Notes: generated by a model not told the origin, from the letters alone. 64,000 nt of DNA from an uncultured Desulfobacter sp. (GCF_963666145.1 NZ_OY762614.1:882501-946500); one strand, 5' to 3'. Shown: positions 54,191-63,265, numbered from the stretch's first letter. A program made the numbers and translations.

Positions 54191-55013
54191 CCCGGGCATC
54201 TTTTCACAAAAAATTAATTTACCCTATTCCGCGTTAACCATTGGCGGACGGGTCAAGTTGGACTGGCTTTTAAACATATTCCAGGACGCAGCCGCGGCCC
54301 AGTGTCATGCGTTAGGGATTTCCGGATTTGACATGGCCAAAAAGCATCTTAAATGGGTGGTGGCCCAATACCGTGTACAGATCCACACCCCCATAGACTG
54401 GATGATGCCCCTGGTTGTTCAGACATGGCGCGCACCCTGGAAAAACTTATATGAAATCAGGCAATTCAGGCTGATGTCTGAACCCGTAGCCCCCCTTGAA
54501 ACGCCCAGTCATCTGGTGACCGCCTCAAGTATCTGGATATTAATAAAGGCGGCGAACAATAAGCCGGTAAGGCTGGCACCACATATGCCGGTCTCTTTAA
54601 TGACCTGCCGCCCTGCCAAGGAATCGATCAAGCGGATCAAACCCGGTGCGGATCTCACCCATGTTGATTATGAATGCAGCTTTCCCGTTCATTTCCTGGA
54701 TCTGGATCCCAACGAGCACGTCAATAACCCTGTGTATGTCAGATGGGCGGTGGAATCCTTACCAGACAATTTAAACTTTGAGTATACACCTGTCTCATGT
54801 GACGTAATCTACCAAAAACCGGCGCTGCCGGCAGATACCGTATTAAGCCGAATTTCAATGAATGTTGACAATGAGATGCTGTTCACCGACCATGTCATTG
54901 TCCGGCAGATATCAAATGAACCCCTGGCGCACCTGATGATCGCCTGGGAAAAAACGGGCCGCCGGAGCCTATTTCACATGCCACCCACGGGCCGACCTGA
55001 CGGACTTGGCTGA
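54177..55013 (+). CDS. Acyl-ACP thioesterase (FatA-like)
   Basis: Releases fatty acids from acyl carrier protein. The 278 aa product consists of two hot-dog domains. The first has LPYSALTIGGRVKLDWLLNIFQDAAAAQCHALG and KKHLKWVVAQYRVQI; the second has DLDPNEHVNNPVYVRWAVESLP, containing the Asn/His pair of the active site. ATG 54177 lies inside the end of the AsmA gene, with GAG upstream; a TTG at 54162 would add five residues. Its stop codon opens a 9-base tandem repeat. Confidence 0.88.
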   Translation: MIKNNPGIFSQKINLPYSALTIGGRVKLDWLLNIFQDAAAAQCHALGISGFDMAKKHLKWVVAQYRVQIHTPIDWMMPLVVQTWRAPWKNLYEIRQFRLMSEPVAPLETPSHLVTASSIWILIKAANNKPVRLAPHMPVSLMTCRPAKESIKRIKPGADLTHVDYECSFPVHFLDLDPNEHVNNPVYVRWAVESLPDNLNFEYTPVSCDVIYQKPALPADTVLSRISMNVDNEMLFTDHVIVRQISNEPLAHLMIAWEKTGRRSLFHMPPTGRPDGLG

Positions 55014-55038
55014 CCTGGCTGACCTGGCTGACCTGGCT
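55003..55038 (+). repeat. Four-unit 9-base tandem repeat at a gene end
   Basis: GAC(T/C)TGGCT four times in exact tandem; the first unit differs by one base. It starts in the last codons of the thioesterase gene and each unit carries the same in-phase TGA stop. Confidence 0.85.
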
Positions 55039-55121
55039 GATCATAGGCGATCCGTCCAAGGCTCACCCCACAACAAGACATAGCAATAATTTACCAACAA
55101 ATTGGAACTATCATACGAAAA

Positions 55122-55595
55122 ATGACCGTTGAAAACGCATACAGAAAGGCTTTGGGGTATCTGTCAAAAGCGCCGAAAACCATCCACCAGATGAAAGAAT
55201 ATCTAACAGGTAAAGGATATACCACGGACATTATCGAACAGGTTGTTGTACAGTTGGTAGATTTTAACTACCTGGATGACAAAGCCTTTGCACACCAGTT
55301 CATTGAAAGCCGGATTCGCTTCAAACCCAAATCCGTATTTGCCCTTGGATTTGAGCTGCGGAAAAAAGGCATTGATCCGGCCCTGACCCAGGAATTATTG
55401 GCAGACTATAACGATGAGGAGCTGGCATTAAAAGCCATTGAGCCCAAAAAGCAGGCCTGGGCTCAGCTTGATGAACTTGAATGCCAAAAAAAAATGATGA
55501 ACTTTTTGCGTTACAGAGGATTTGATTACAATGCGTATCAGACCGCATGGCAAGCCTTTCAAACAGAGATCAAGGGGCATACCCCCCATAACTAA
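55122..55595 (+). CDS. recX: Regulatory protein RecX
   Basis: Binds RecA filaments and inhibits or modulates recombination. The 157 aa product is all-helical with three tandem three-helix units: AYRKALGYLSKAPKTIHQMKEYLTGKGY, then LVDFNYLDDKAFAHQFIE and LGFELRKKGIDPAL. Length is typical. recA is not in the window. No clear ribosome-binding site; the region before the ATG is AT-rich. Confidence 0.9.
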   Translation: MTVENAYRKALGYLSKAPKTIHQMKEYLTGKGYTTDIIEQVVVQLVDFNYLDDKAFAHQFIESRIRFKPKSVFALGFELRKKGIDPALTQELLADYNDEELALKAIEPKKQAWAQLDELECQKKMMNFLRYRGFDYNAYQTAWQAFQTEIKGHTPHN

Positions 55596-55769
55596 ATATT
55601 TTTTTACTCAATATAACACTTTATTTACACAATTATTGCTAAATAAATTTCACAATGTCGAAAAAGTTTTCTATTGAGCCGGATAAAACATATTGGAGAT
55701 TTCCCGATTTCTTCGCGATTATCGCCCCTTAGGACTCAATCCACAAAATGCCACCATCAACAAGAAACA

Positions 55770-55785
55770 TGGCATAAATATTGCT
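55770..55785 (+). promoter_or_regulatory. Candidate sigma-54 promoter of a PilZ gene
   Basis: TGGCAT, five bases, TTGCT with exact GG-N10-GC spacing, 65 bases before the ATG at 55850. It matches the site at 23155 in all eleven box positions. Confidence 0.6.
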
Positions 55786-55849
55786 GAATTTGTTCTATGG
55801 CAGATTAGGCAAAAGGAGATTTTTGACACAGACAGTTAAGGATTTACTT

Positions 55850-56254
55850 ATGGTTGGAAGAAAAAGAACCATTGAGCGCAGAAAAAACAAACGGTACAAA
55901 GCGGTGGAGGGTGCCTATGCAGCCATCAGCCCCAATTCCAACAAAATTGGTCAAATCATTGACATCAGTATGGGCGGGCTGTGTTTCAAATACATAAACA
56001 CCGACAACAAATCAGAAGAACCTGTCAATAGGAACCAGGAATCTATTTTCTTGAGCAGTATGGGGTATTATGTCGGCGACCTTCCCTTTCAAACCGTTGC
56101 CGATTATGAAATAACGGATGCTCCTTCTTTTAGTTCAATGGAAGTCAGAAAGCGTCATATCAAATTTACCGATCTTTCATTCAAGCAGCTGTTTGATCTT
56201 GACCATTATCTGAAAAACAATGTGTCGGAGCCAATAAAAACGCTTCAAAGTTAA
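55850..56254 (+). CDS. PilZ domain protein
   Basis: c-di-GMP receptor candidate. The 134 aa product has the RxxxR-type start RRKNKR and the D-x-S-x-G-G motif as DISMGGLCF, so both binding motifs are present. The rest is a beta barrel plus a C-terminal helix (LSFKQLFDLDHYLKNN). ATG 55850 has AAGGA seven bases upstream; a longer frame from 55781 would overlap the promoter and is unlikely. The leader AAGGATTTACTTATG is nearly identical to that of the other PilZ gene at 32583. Confidence 0.85.
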   Translation: MVGRKRTIERRKNKRYKAVEGAYAAISPNSNKIGQIIDISMGGLCFKYINTDNKSEEPVNRNQESIFLSSMGYYVGDLPFQTVADYEITDAPSFSSMEVRKRHIKFTDLSFKQLFDLDHYLKNNVSEPIKTLQS

Positions 56255-56277
56255 AATAAACCCTGAAGCGTCTTTTA
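56240..56277. terminator. Bidirectional terminator between PilZ gene and ppiD
   Basis: Stem ACGCTTCA/TGAAGCGT around a 16-base loop, with T-rich stretches on each side on the respective strands. The left arm lies in the last codons of the PilZ gene. Confidence 0.75.
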
Positions 56278-56326
56278 TCAGCACAAAAAACTATCCTGAT
56301 ATTCTTTTATCTCTTTATTTTGAATA

Positions 56327-58228
56327 TTAATTAATAATATCTGTATTTATCCGAATCTCGGCTTTTTCTTTTTGGGCCGCCAGCCATTGTGCATAATAGT
56401 CTTGTTGTTTGCGGGCCTCAAGCTGCAGTTTAACCTTGTCAAGATTTTCAGCAACGGCAGCTGCATCAGGTGCCTGTTTTTCCTTTAAACCGATAATGTA
56501 GAATTTTCCGGCAACGTCAAGAGCGCGCTCATAGACAGGCTTTTTTTCATCAAGTGTAAAGGCAGCTTGGGCAATTGACTCAGATCCGGTGATGCCGGGA
56601 ACCGGTTCATTGCGGGTGAACATCTTACTGGATTCAACCGTAAGCTGGTTGTCACCGGCAATTTTTTCAAGACGTGGATCATCACCTGCTTTTTCAAGCA
56701 TTGATTCCGCGGCTTTCTTTGCGGCCTGCTTTTTCATATCGGCCGTTAATGTAAGGGCAATTTCATTTCTTACATCGTCATAGGCACGCAGCATCGGATC
56801 TATTTTTTCAGACACCTGCATCAGATAATAACTATTTCCTATTTTCTTGACTTCACTGATCTCATTATCAGCCAGTGAAAAGGCAGCGGTAGCGAACGCA
56901 CCGGGATCTGAAATATTCAGTCCTTTAAGTTCTGTTCCCAAAGACGTAAAAGCAGGGGTTGTTACAGGTTGTTTGGCGGCAACCAATGCCACCTGTTCAA
57001 AGGCGTCACCGTCGAGTACGGCATCGTAGGCTTCCTCAGCTTTATTGTATGCAAGATCCTGAAGCTGGCTTGCCGCAAGTTCCTTTTGGATCTGTACTTT
57101 GGCAGTTTCAAAAGGCGTCACGGTTTCAGGGGTTTTATCCGTTACTTTAATGATGTGCCAGCCGAAACGGGTCCTGACAGGTTGTGAGACATCACCTGGT
57201 TTCATTGCAAATGCGGCATCAGCAAAGGGTTTTACCATGCTATTCCTGTCAAAGCGTCCCAGATACCCGCCGCTTGCAGCAGACGGTCCCTGGGAATATG
57301 CCTTGGCAAGTTCTGCGAAATCCACCGAATTGACGGCTTTTTCATAAACGCTCATGGCCTCTTCCTTTGTTCTGGCCACGGTCTGCTCATCTGCATTTTC
57401 ATCTACCCTGATCAGGATATGGCTGGCTTCCACCTGTTCGGGTGTGGTGAATTGCGCCGGATTTTGATCATAAAAATCGCGAATCGCAGCGTCATCAATC
57501 TTAACCTGATTTTCAAAATCCTTTGGCGCAAAAACAAGGAATGCCACTTTACGTCTAGGCTCGGACATGTACAGGTCATGATGATCGTCATACTGCGCAC
57601 GAATCTGGTCTTCTGAAGCCAAAACATCAGAAAAAGACGCCGGATCGACCGCAGCATAGTCAATCCCTACTTTTGTATTGTTAAATGAATACCAGGCCCG
57701 GGCTTCCTGATCGCCTACGGTGATGCTGTTGGCCACCATGCGCTGGAGCTTTGAGTTCCTGATGGTGTTACGCTGCGTCTCTTCAAAGGTTTCGGGGGTC
57801 ATTTCGTTCTGCCTAAGCACACGTTTATACAGATCCATATCAAACACACCGTCTTTTTGAAATGCCTTGACGGACAACAGACTTTGTTTAAGTTCCTCGT
57901 CGGACACAACGATTTTGAGCTTCTGGGCCTCAAGGTCCAAGATTTTTTGATCAATCAGACTGTCCACGGCATACTGTTTGACATTCATTGATTTGATTAA
58001 ATCATCATTCAAGGAGTTTCCAAACTGCTGTTGAAGACGCTGAATCATCCGCTGATAAGCATCGCGGTATTCCGCGAACGTGATAGCCTGATCATTGACT
58101 GTGGCCACCTGGTTGCGCTTGTTGGCATTCATACTGCCGACGCCTAAAAATATAAACACAATAATAATGATGCCCAGAAAAAACTTGATGATCCAATTTC
58201 CCGTATTTTCCCGAAGATAACGCAGCAT
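56327..58228 (-). CDS. ppiD: Membrane-anchored peptidyl-prolyl isomerase PpiD-like (SurA_N + parvulin)
   Basis: Inner-membrane chaperone facing the periplasm, assisting outer-membrane protein folding. The 633 aa product has an N-terminal helix (WIIKFFLGIIIIVFIFLGVGSM), a SurA_N-type region with NDDLIKSMNVKQYAVDSLIDQKILDLEA, and one parvulin domain near residue 255-350 (EASHILIRVDENADE, SQGPSAASGGYLGRFDR, VRTRFGWHIIKV). A C-terminal region follows. ATG 58228 has AAGGAG nine bases upstream. A frame open to 58336 lacks a start signal. Confidence 0.92.
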   Translation of the reverse strand: MLRYLRENTGNWIIKFFLGIIIIVFIFLGVGSMNANKRNQVATVNDQAITFAEYRDAYQRMIQRLQQQFGNSLNDDLIKSMNVKQYAVDSLIDQKILDLEAQKLKIVVSDEELKQSLLSVKAFQKDGVFDMDLYKRVLRQNEMTPETFEETQRNTIRNSKLQRMVANSITVGDQEARAWYSFNNTKVGIDYAAVDPASFSDVLASEDQIRAQYDDHHDLYMSEPRRKVAFLVFAPKDFENQVKIDDAAIRDFYDQNPAQFTTPEQVEASHILIRVDENADEQTVARTKEEAMSVYEKAVNSVDFAELAKAYSQGPSAASGGYLGRFDRNSMVKPFADAAFAMKPGDVSQPVRTRFGWHIIKVTDKTPETVTPFETAKVQIQKELAASQLQDLAYNKAEEAYDAVLDGDAFEQVALVAAKQPVTTPAFTSLGTELKGLNISDPGAFATAAFSLADNEISEVKKIGNSYYLMQVSEKIDPMLRAYDDVRNEIALTLTADMKKQAAKKAAESMLEKAGDDPRLEKIAGDNQLTVESSKMFTRNEPVPGITGSESIAQAAFTLDEKKPVYERALDVAGKFYIIGLKEKQAPDAAAVAENLDKVKLQLEARKQQDYYAQWLAAQKEKAEIRINTDIIN

Positions 58229-58771
58229 TCTTGTATAACTCCTTGACCCTGTTTTTGTTAACTTAAAATAGTAGCTTTTGGATGGCCTAAATCTATTCGT
58301 GATTGTTGCTAAGTAAAACCTGCCGAACCTGCACAAATTAAACTTTTGTGCTGAGGGCTAAACATTTGGTGTTGATAGAGCAGGCCGGCCCATGGGCCTG
58401 TCATATAAAAAACGTGAAATAATATCGTTTCACACCAATGTGTGTCAATAAATATTCTAAATTCTAACTCTGCAACATTAATGGGGCATGCTTTATTTTG
58501 AAATTCGGCATCATTCCCGCTATATCCGGCAGTTAAGATTGAATCTGTCCAATTTGCCGTTCATCCAGCGTATGCGGAACTCATAATTTAAAACCCAGGA
58601 CCACTTCGGACACGCCATCTTGAAGGATATGCATACTTCTCAATGAGTTGTGACCGACGTGCAGTCCCCCCCAAAGAGGATTGAAACGTTGGTGTGTAAT
58701 TTAAATCTAAAAAAAATCATTTTTTTATTGACACACCATGTGGTTTCGATTATACATCTACCCACTCTTGT
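58229..58771. other. Intergenic region with tRNA promoter, no complete gene
   Basis: About 540 bases. It holds a CAGGCC/GGGCCTG hairpin near 58381-58400 and the tRNA-Ala promoter at its right end. On the minus strand a short open frame ending in TGA near 58586 reads ...ILQDGVSEVVLGFKL, like the tail of a lost gene, but I recognise no family. Confidence 0.5.
58728..58756 (+). promoter_or_regulatory. Sigma-70 promoter of tRNA-Ala
   Basis: TTGACA at 58728-58733, 17-base spacer, TATACA at 58751-58756. The tRNA begins 15 bases after the -10 box. Confidence 0.85.
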
Positions 58772-58847
58772 GGGGCTGTAGCTCAGCTGGGAGAGCGCAT
58801 GGCTGGCAGCCATGAGGTCAGGGGTTCGATCCCCCTCAGCTCCACCA
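58772..58847 (+). tRNA. tRNA-Ala (GGC)
   Basis: 76 bases with CCA encoded. Acceptor stem GGGGCTG/CAGCTCC, D arm GCTCAGCTGGGAGAGC, anticodon stem CATGG/CCATG with loop CTGGCAG (anticodon GGC), and T arm AGGGGTTCGATCCCCCT. All stems pair. Followed by a terminator. Confidence 0.98.
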
Positions 58848-58859
58848 AATTGATGATTC

Positions 58860-58890
58860 AAGCCGCTGTTTTTAACAGCGGCTTTTTTTA
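58860..58890 (+). terminator. Rho-independent terminator of tRNA-Ala
   Basis: Stem AAGCCGCTGTT/AACAGCGGCTT with a TTT loop and a run of seven T, 12 bases after the tRNA. Confidence 0.9.
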
Positions 58891-59007
58891 TTGGTGGCCT
58901 CTATATCTTTATTCCTCCAGTTTTCCCGCTGCGTGTCAATTATCGACAAAAAACATCAAAGTATCACAACTTGTATTGAGAGAAAAAAAGAAGGCCATAC
59001 AACAAAA

Positions 59008-59038
59008 CGGGCTGCCCTAAATAGGCAGCCCGTTTTTA
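59008..59038. terminator. Second hairpin terminator between tRNA and glutaredoxin gene
   Basis: Stem CGGGCTGCC/GGCAGCCCG with a seven-base loop, then TTTTT on the plus strand. On the minus strand a TTTT run follows as well, so it may end the glutaredoxin transcript. Confidence 0.75.
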
Positions 59039-59212
59039 AAAAGGAGGGAGTTTCTCGCTGGGTATTTTATATTTTTAATGACGGTTTTACCGCATTCGCC
59101 GCAATAGCAAATTATCCAGCGTTGAATATTAATATAGCACCTGAATATGACCTGAACATGACACCAGCATTATCAAATGGTAATCCGTCAAATTAAAACG
59201 TTTTCCTCACCG

Positions 59213-59473
59213 TCAATCCAGCTTGACACCAAGGGCCTTCAGATCGCTGTCGATCTGACGCGCATTAAAAACCTTACCTGGCCGCCAATTTCCATCGTTC
59301 TCAAGCGTGGGAACCACCCAGTCATCACCGCCATTGACGTCAATAACCTTTTGCACCACGTCATCAGGTGCTGACTCAATGTCAACATATTTAAAATCAA
59401 TATTTTTTTTCTCAAAATAAGAAACGGTCTGTGTACAATGGGGACACCATTGTGCCCCGTAAACGGTCAACAT
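59213..59473 (-). CDS. Glutaredoxin-like protein
   Basis: Small thiol-disulfide redox protein. The 86 aa product is one thioredoxin-fold domain: LTVYGAQWCPHCTQTVSYF with the CPHC active site at residues 10-13, and the cis-Pro region WVVPTLEN. The CPHC motif differs from the CPYC of classical glutaredoxin. ATG has AAGGAG upstream. A copy of the dispersed repeat lies 20 bases before the start. Confidence 0.9.
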   Translation of the reverse strand: MLTVYGAQWCPHCTQTVSYFEKKNIDFKYVDIESAPDDVVQKVIDVNGGDDWVVPTLENDGNWRPGKVFNARQIDSDLKALGVKLD

Positions 59474-59492
59474 AAAGCTTCTCCTTTTTCAG

Positions 59493-59559
59493 GTTTGTTT
59501 GCGCCTTGCATCTGGACAACTTTGTGGGCATACGCCCCTCTAACGAGCCGCCCAAACAC
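59493..59559. repeat. Partial copy of the dispersed repeat
   Basis: Read on the minus strand it begins GTGTTTGG and ends AGTTGTCCAGATGCAAGGCGCAAAC, matching the left end of the element at 28733 with one substitution in the shared core. A 30-base stretch interrupts it. It has no right arm. Confidence 0.6.
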
Positions 59560-59589
59560 GAGGTTTTCATTGTGACATTAAATAGAGCA

Positions 59590-59623
59590 GACGGTACGCA
59601 CTGATTGTACAGTGTGTACCGTC
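59590..59623. terminator. Hairpin after the DegP-type gene
   Basis: 14-base arms GACGGTACGCACTG/CAGTGTGTACCGTC with one G-T pair and a six-base loop. There is no strong T-run on either side, so it may be a terminator or an mRNA-stabilising hairpin. Confidence 0.5.
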
Positions 59624-59655
59624 TTAAAAACAGTATTGATTATCGTTAAACTATT

Positions 59656-61065
59656 CTATTTTTCAAACCGGACCACGAATTTCTGGTCGGTTCCTCTCAT
59701 AAAGACCATATAGACGGTCTGGCCTTTATCTACCTCATGCAGTGCTCCGGTATAGTCTCCGACATTGTTGATCTTTTTATGGTTTATTTCCACCAGCAGA
59801 TCCCCTGTTCTCACGCCGGACATTGCCGCCTGGGAGTTAGGATCAATACTGGTCACCACAAGCCCCTTAACGGACGCGGGATAACCAAGCTGATCGGCCA
59901 AATCCTTGTTCAACGTTTTGAACATAAAGCCCAGATCATCAAAGGTATTCATATCTTCACCATACTGAGAATCTTTAAAGTCATCCGGGCGTTCACCCAG
60001 TTTGACCGTAAAGGTTTTATTTTCTCCCTGGCGAATAACATCAACATTCACCTTGGACCCCACCCGTAAATTGGCAATGGTCAGGGTCAACTCCCGGGAT
60101 GATCCGATTTTCACCCCGCCAACGCTGACGATCACATCCCCCTGCCGGATACCGGCTTCATAGGCAGGATTATCCTCATAGGCTTTTGCCACATAAACCC
60201 CTTCCTCGGGGTCCAAATTGTAATATTCACTCATCTCTTTGCTGACATCCTGGATGGACACGCCCAACCAGCCTCTGGAAACACGCTTGGAATCCTTGAG
60301 CTGATCAATAACACTGGTGGCAAGATCAGAAGGAATGGCAAACCCAATACCCTGACCGGATTTGATAATGGCGGTATTGATGCCGACAACTTCGCCGTCC
60401 ATATTCAGCAGCGGTCCGCCGGAGTTACCCGGGTTAATGGACGCATCGGTCTGAATATAGTCGTCATAGGGACCCGAACCGATGATCCGGCCCTTGGCTG
60501 AAATGATACCGGCGGTCACGGTCTGCTCAAGGCCAAAGGGGGAACCGATTGCCACAACCCAGGACCCTACATCAGCATCCTTGGAAGATCCGAATTTCAA
60601 AGGTGTAAGATCTTTGGCATCAATTTTTATCAAGGCAAGGTCTGTTACCGGGTCTGCACCGATGATCCGGGCATCATACTCCTTGTCATCATGGAGAATA
60701 ACCTTGATCTGATCCGCATCTTTAATCACATGGTTATTGGTGACAATGTATCCGGTTTTATCAATGATAAAACCGGAGCCAAGACTTTTTTCCCTGCGGC
60801 TTCTCGGAATCCCTCCGAAAAAATCATCCAGTCCGGGCTGATTTCCGAACGGGGAGCCAAAAAAGTGCCGGAACACCCGGCCGCCGCCCTTAATTGTCTT
60901 AACGGTCTGAATATTGACCACACCGGGTTTGGCCTGCTGGGCCAATTCTGAAAAGTTTGCCGGAACCATCCGGGTTTTGGCCCCGGACAGTGCAGGAAAG
61001 GCCAAAAGGCCAAAAAGCATCAGACATGCAGTAAACGTGGTAATTTTTTTATCCACAAGTCTCAT
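59656..61065 (-). CDS. DegP/HtrA-family periplasmic serine protease
   Basis: Envelope quality-control protease. The 469 aa product has a signal peptide (TTFTACLMLFGLLAFPALSGA), the trypsin-like domain with catalytic His in TNNHVI, Asp in VTDLALI and Ser in PGNSGGP, then two PDZ domains (about 265-355 and 375-465). ATG 61065 has AAAGGAGAT eight bases upstream. The frame to 61110 lacks such a site. It lies 87 bases after the histidine kinase. Confidence 0.95.
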   Translation of the reverse strand: MRLVDKKITTFTACLMLFGLLAFPALSGAKTRMVPANFSELAQQAKPGVVNIQTVKTIKGGGRVFRHFFGSPFGNQPGLDDFFGGIPRSRREKSLGSGFIIDKTGYIVTNNHVIKDADQIKVILHDDKEYDARIIGADPVTDLALIKIDAKDLTPLKFGSSKDADVGSWVVAIGSPFGLEQTVTAGIISAKGRIIGSGPYDDYIQTDASINPGNSGGPLLNMDGEVVGINTAIIKSGQGIGFAIPSDLATSVIDQLKDSKRVSRGWLGVSIQDVSKEMSEYYNLDPEEGVYVAKAYEDNPAYEAGIRQGDVIVSVGGVKIGSSRELTLTIANLRVGSKVNVDVIRQGENKTFTVKLGERPDDFKDSQYGEDMNTFDDLGFMFKTLNKDLADQLGYPASVKGLVVTSIDPNSQAAMSGVRTGDLLVEINHKKINNVGDYTGALHEVDKGQTVYMVFMRGTDQKFVVRFEK

Positions 61066-61152
61066 TTTTATATCTCCTTTAAAAACTATATTAATGTATG
61101 TCAAACGCATGCTTTACGGACATAAATAAAGAATAAAACACAAAGATAATTT

Positions 61153-62580
61153 TTAAATGATCCCAAGATTACGATGCGGTAATGATACGATAAAAATGCT
61201 GCCCTCATTCTCACCGGGCTGAACAGAAATCGAGCCGCCATGCTGCTCTATAATGGTTTTGGCAAGACTTAAACCAAGCCCCGTACCCGGCGTTGTGCGC
61301 GAAGATTCTTCCCGGAAAAACCGATCAAATATCTTCTGGCGGTTTTGAGGATCAATGCCGGGCCCGGAATCTTTGACCTGAACTTCCACCACATCTTTGC
61401 CGCAAACCTGCAAATTCAAATGAACGCGGCCGTTTTCAGGGGTATATTTAATGGCATTGTCAATCAAATTACCAAAGGCACGCTGGAGCATGCCGGCATC
61501 CCCCTCTATCCACACCCCGGGCGTCACCTGCTGGGTAAAGGCAATCTGCTTGTCTTCGGCCAGGGGCACAAACAGGTCCCAGGCGTCAATGATCATGGCG
61601 CTTAAATCCACAGGGGCATACTCAAATTCAGCCTCTCCGGCCTCGGCCCGGGAGATGACCAGCATGGTATTAATCATACCCAGCAGATGATCGGATTCTT
61701 CAATGGTGTTTGCCGCCATGGTCCGGTAGGACTCGATATCCCCGTCGGTATCCTGGAGCAATGCCAGTTCCGCAAATCCCCGTATCCGGGTCAGCGGACT
61801 TTTAAGGTCGTGGGCAATATTATCGGACATCTCCCGCATACTTTTAACCAGGGCCGAGATCCGATCCAGCATCCGGTTAAAGGTGACCGCCAGAAGGTCA
61901 AGTTCATCCCGGCTGCCCGATTCAGGCACCCGTTCATTCAGATTGGACCCGGTTATGGTGCTTGCGGTGGCCCTGATGGCCGCCACACCGTAAAGGGCTT
62001 CTCGGGATAAAAACATGCCCGAAACGGCAGAAAATAAAATCACAAACCCCATGGAGATGGAGAATATTTTCTTAAACCCCGACAAAAACCTGGAGTACGC
62101 ATTCATGGCAAGGCCGGTATGCAAAATCACATTGGAGGCCACAAAGGTATACATCATTCTTGCCTTCTGCTTCTGGCCTTCAATGTGAACCGTACTAAAC
62201 ACCGGCACCCGGGAGTTCATCAGCCTATCCACCATCGCCTTGTCGATGTGGACGTCTTTCCAATAGGACATGGACGAGGATGCAAAGACCTCCCCTGTGG
62301 GATAGAGCAATCTGAAAAAGATCTGCTTTTCCCCGGCGGCCTGGGCTTCGATCACGGCAAGATTCTGGGCACCCACAATACCTCCCCGGCTGATAACAGT
62401 ACGAAAATAGCCGGCCTTGTCCATGAGTTCCTGGTCAACCTGATTCATGATGGTCTGGGTGGCAAGAAAATAAAACAGACCAAAGGCCACACAGGATGAA
62501 ATGGAAAAAATACCCGCATACCATACCGTGAGCCTAAAGGCGATACTTCTAAAAAAACCGATGCGGAAAAATTCAGGCAT
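61153..62580 (-). CDS. Membrane sensor histidine kinase
   Basis: Two-component sensor. The 475 aa product has an N-terminal helix (about 12-42), a periplasmic domain (about 45-168), a second helix (about 173-190), a HAMP linker and a HisKA domain with phospho-His 257 in NIAHDLKSPL. The ATPase domain has N box DNAIKYT, G1 DSGPGI and G2 GTGLGLSLAK. The C-terminus resembles CusS/heavy-metal sensors, but the periplasmic domain is not diagnostic, so the signal is unknown. It overlaps the regulator gene by eight bases. Confidence 0.93.
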   Translation of the reverse strand: MPEFFRIGFFRSIAFRLTVWYAGIFSISSCVAFGLFYFLATQTIMNQVDQELMDKAGYFRTVISRGGIVGAQNLAVIEAQAAGEKQIFFRLLYPTGEVFASSSMSYWKDVHIDKAMVDRLMNSRVPVFSTVHIEGQKQKARMMYTFVASNVILHTGLAMNAYSRFLSGFKKIFSISMGFVILFSAVSGMFLSREALYGVAAIRATASTITGSNLNERVPESGSRDELDLLAVTFNRMLDRISALVKSMREMSDNIAHDLKSPLTRIRGFAELALLQDTDGDIESYRTMAANTIEESDHLLGMINTMLVISRAEAGEAEFEYAPVDLSAMIIDAWDLFVPLAEDKQIAFTQQVTPGVWIEGDAGMLQRAFGNLIDNAIKYTPENGRVHLNLQVCGKDVVEVQVKDSGPGIDPQNRQKIFDRFFREESSRTTPGTGLGLSLAKTIIEQHGGSISVQPGENEGSIFIVSLPHRNLGII

Positions 62581-63253
62581 CTTCAGCCTTTAATACATAA
62601 CCGGCCCCGCGGACCGTGTGGATAAGTTTACTCGCGTAGCCCTTGTCAATCTTATCGCGCAACCGGCAGATCCGGGCTTCCACAACATTAGTCATGGGAT
62701 CAAAATTATAATTCCACACATGTTCCATAATCATGGTTTTAGAGACCACCCGCTCGCGGTTGCGCACCAGATATTCCAGCAGGGAAAATTCCAGGGGCTG
62801 CAATTCAATCACATCATCGCCTCTTTTGACCTGGCGTTTGACGATGTCCACACTTAAATCCCCATAGGAGAGGGATACAGGCTCGGTGCTGTTCCCGGCC
62901 CGCCGGATAAGCGCCTGGACCCGGGCCAGCAACTCTGAAAAAGAAAAGGGCTTGGTCAGATAGTCATCGGCGCCGGCCTCCAGACCTTTGATCCGATCCC
63001 CCACCCTGCCCCGGGCGCTCAGGACAATAATGGGTGTATTTTTACCCTTGGCCCGCAATTTTTCTATGAGGGCAAATCCATCCATACCCGGCAGCATGAT
63101 GTCAATAATCAGGGTATCAAAATCCGCGCCCAACGCCATATCAAGGCCGTCCAGCCCCGTACGGGCCACATCCACGGCAAACCCCGAAGACTTTAATCCC
63201 TTTTCAACAAATCCGGCTATTTTCTCATCATCTTCAACCAAAAGCAGTCTCAT
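62573..63253 (-). CDS. OmpR-family response regulator
   Basis: The 226 aa product has a receiver domain with Asp 51 (IIDIMLPGMDG), acidic pocket EDD at residues 7-9, and Lys in YLTKPFSF. The C-terminal winged helix (PLEFSLLEYLVRNRERVVSK, VVEARICRLRDKID) matches OmpR/CusR type. It partners with the overlapping kinase. It follows yjbQ by 12 bases. Confidence 0.95.
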   Translation of the reverse strand: MRLLLVEDDEKIAGFVEKGLKSSGFAVDVARTGLDGLDMALGADFDTLIIDIMLPGMDGFALIEKLRAKGKNTPIIVLSARGRVGDRIKGLEAGADDYLTKPFSFSELLARVQALIRRAGNSTEPVSLSYGDLSVDIVKRQVKRGDDVIELQPLEFSLLEYLVRNRERVVSKTMIMEHVWNYNFDPMTNVVEARICRLRDKIDKGYASKLIHTVRGAGYVLKAEDA

Positions 63254-63265
63254 GGCATTGTCATC

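Noticed and set aside
58640..58861. 73 aa minus-strand frame reading EGDRTPDL...ALSQLSYSP
   Set aside because: It is the antisense of the tRNA-Ala gene; this pattern is a well-known false protein made from antisense tRNA.
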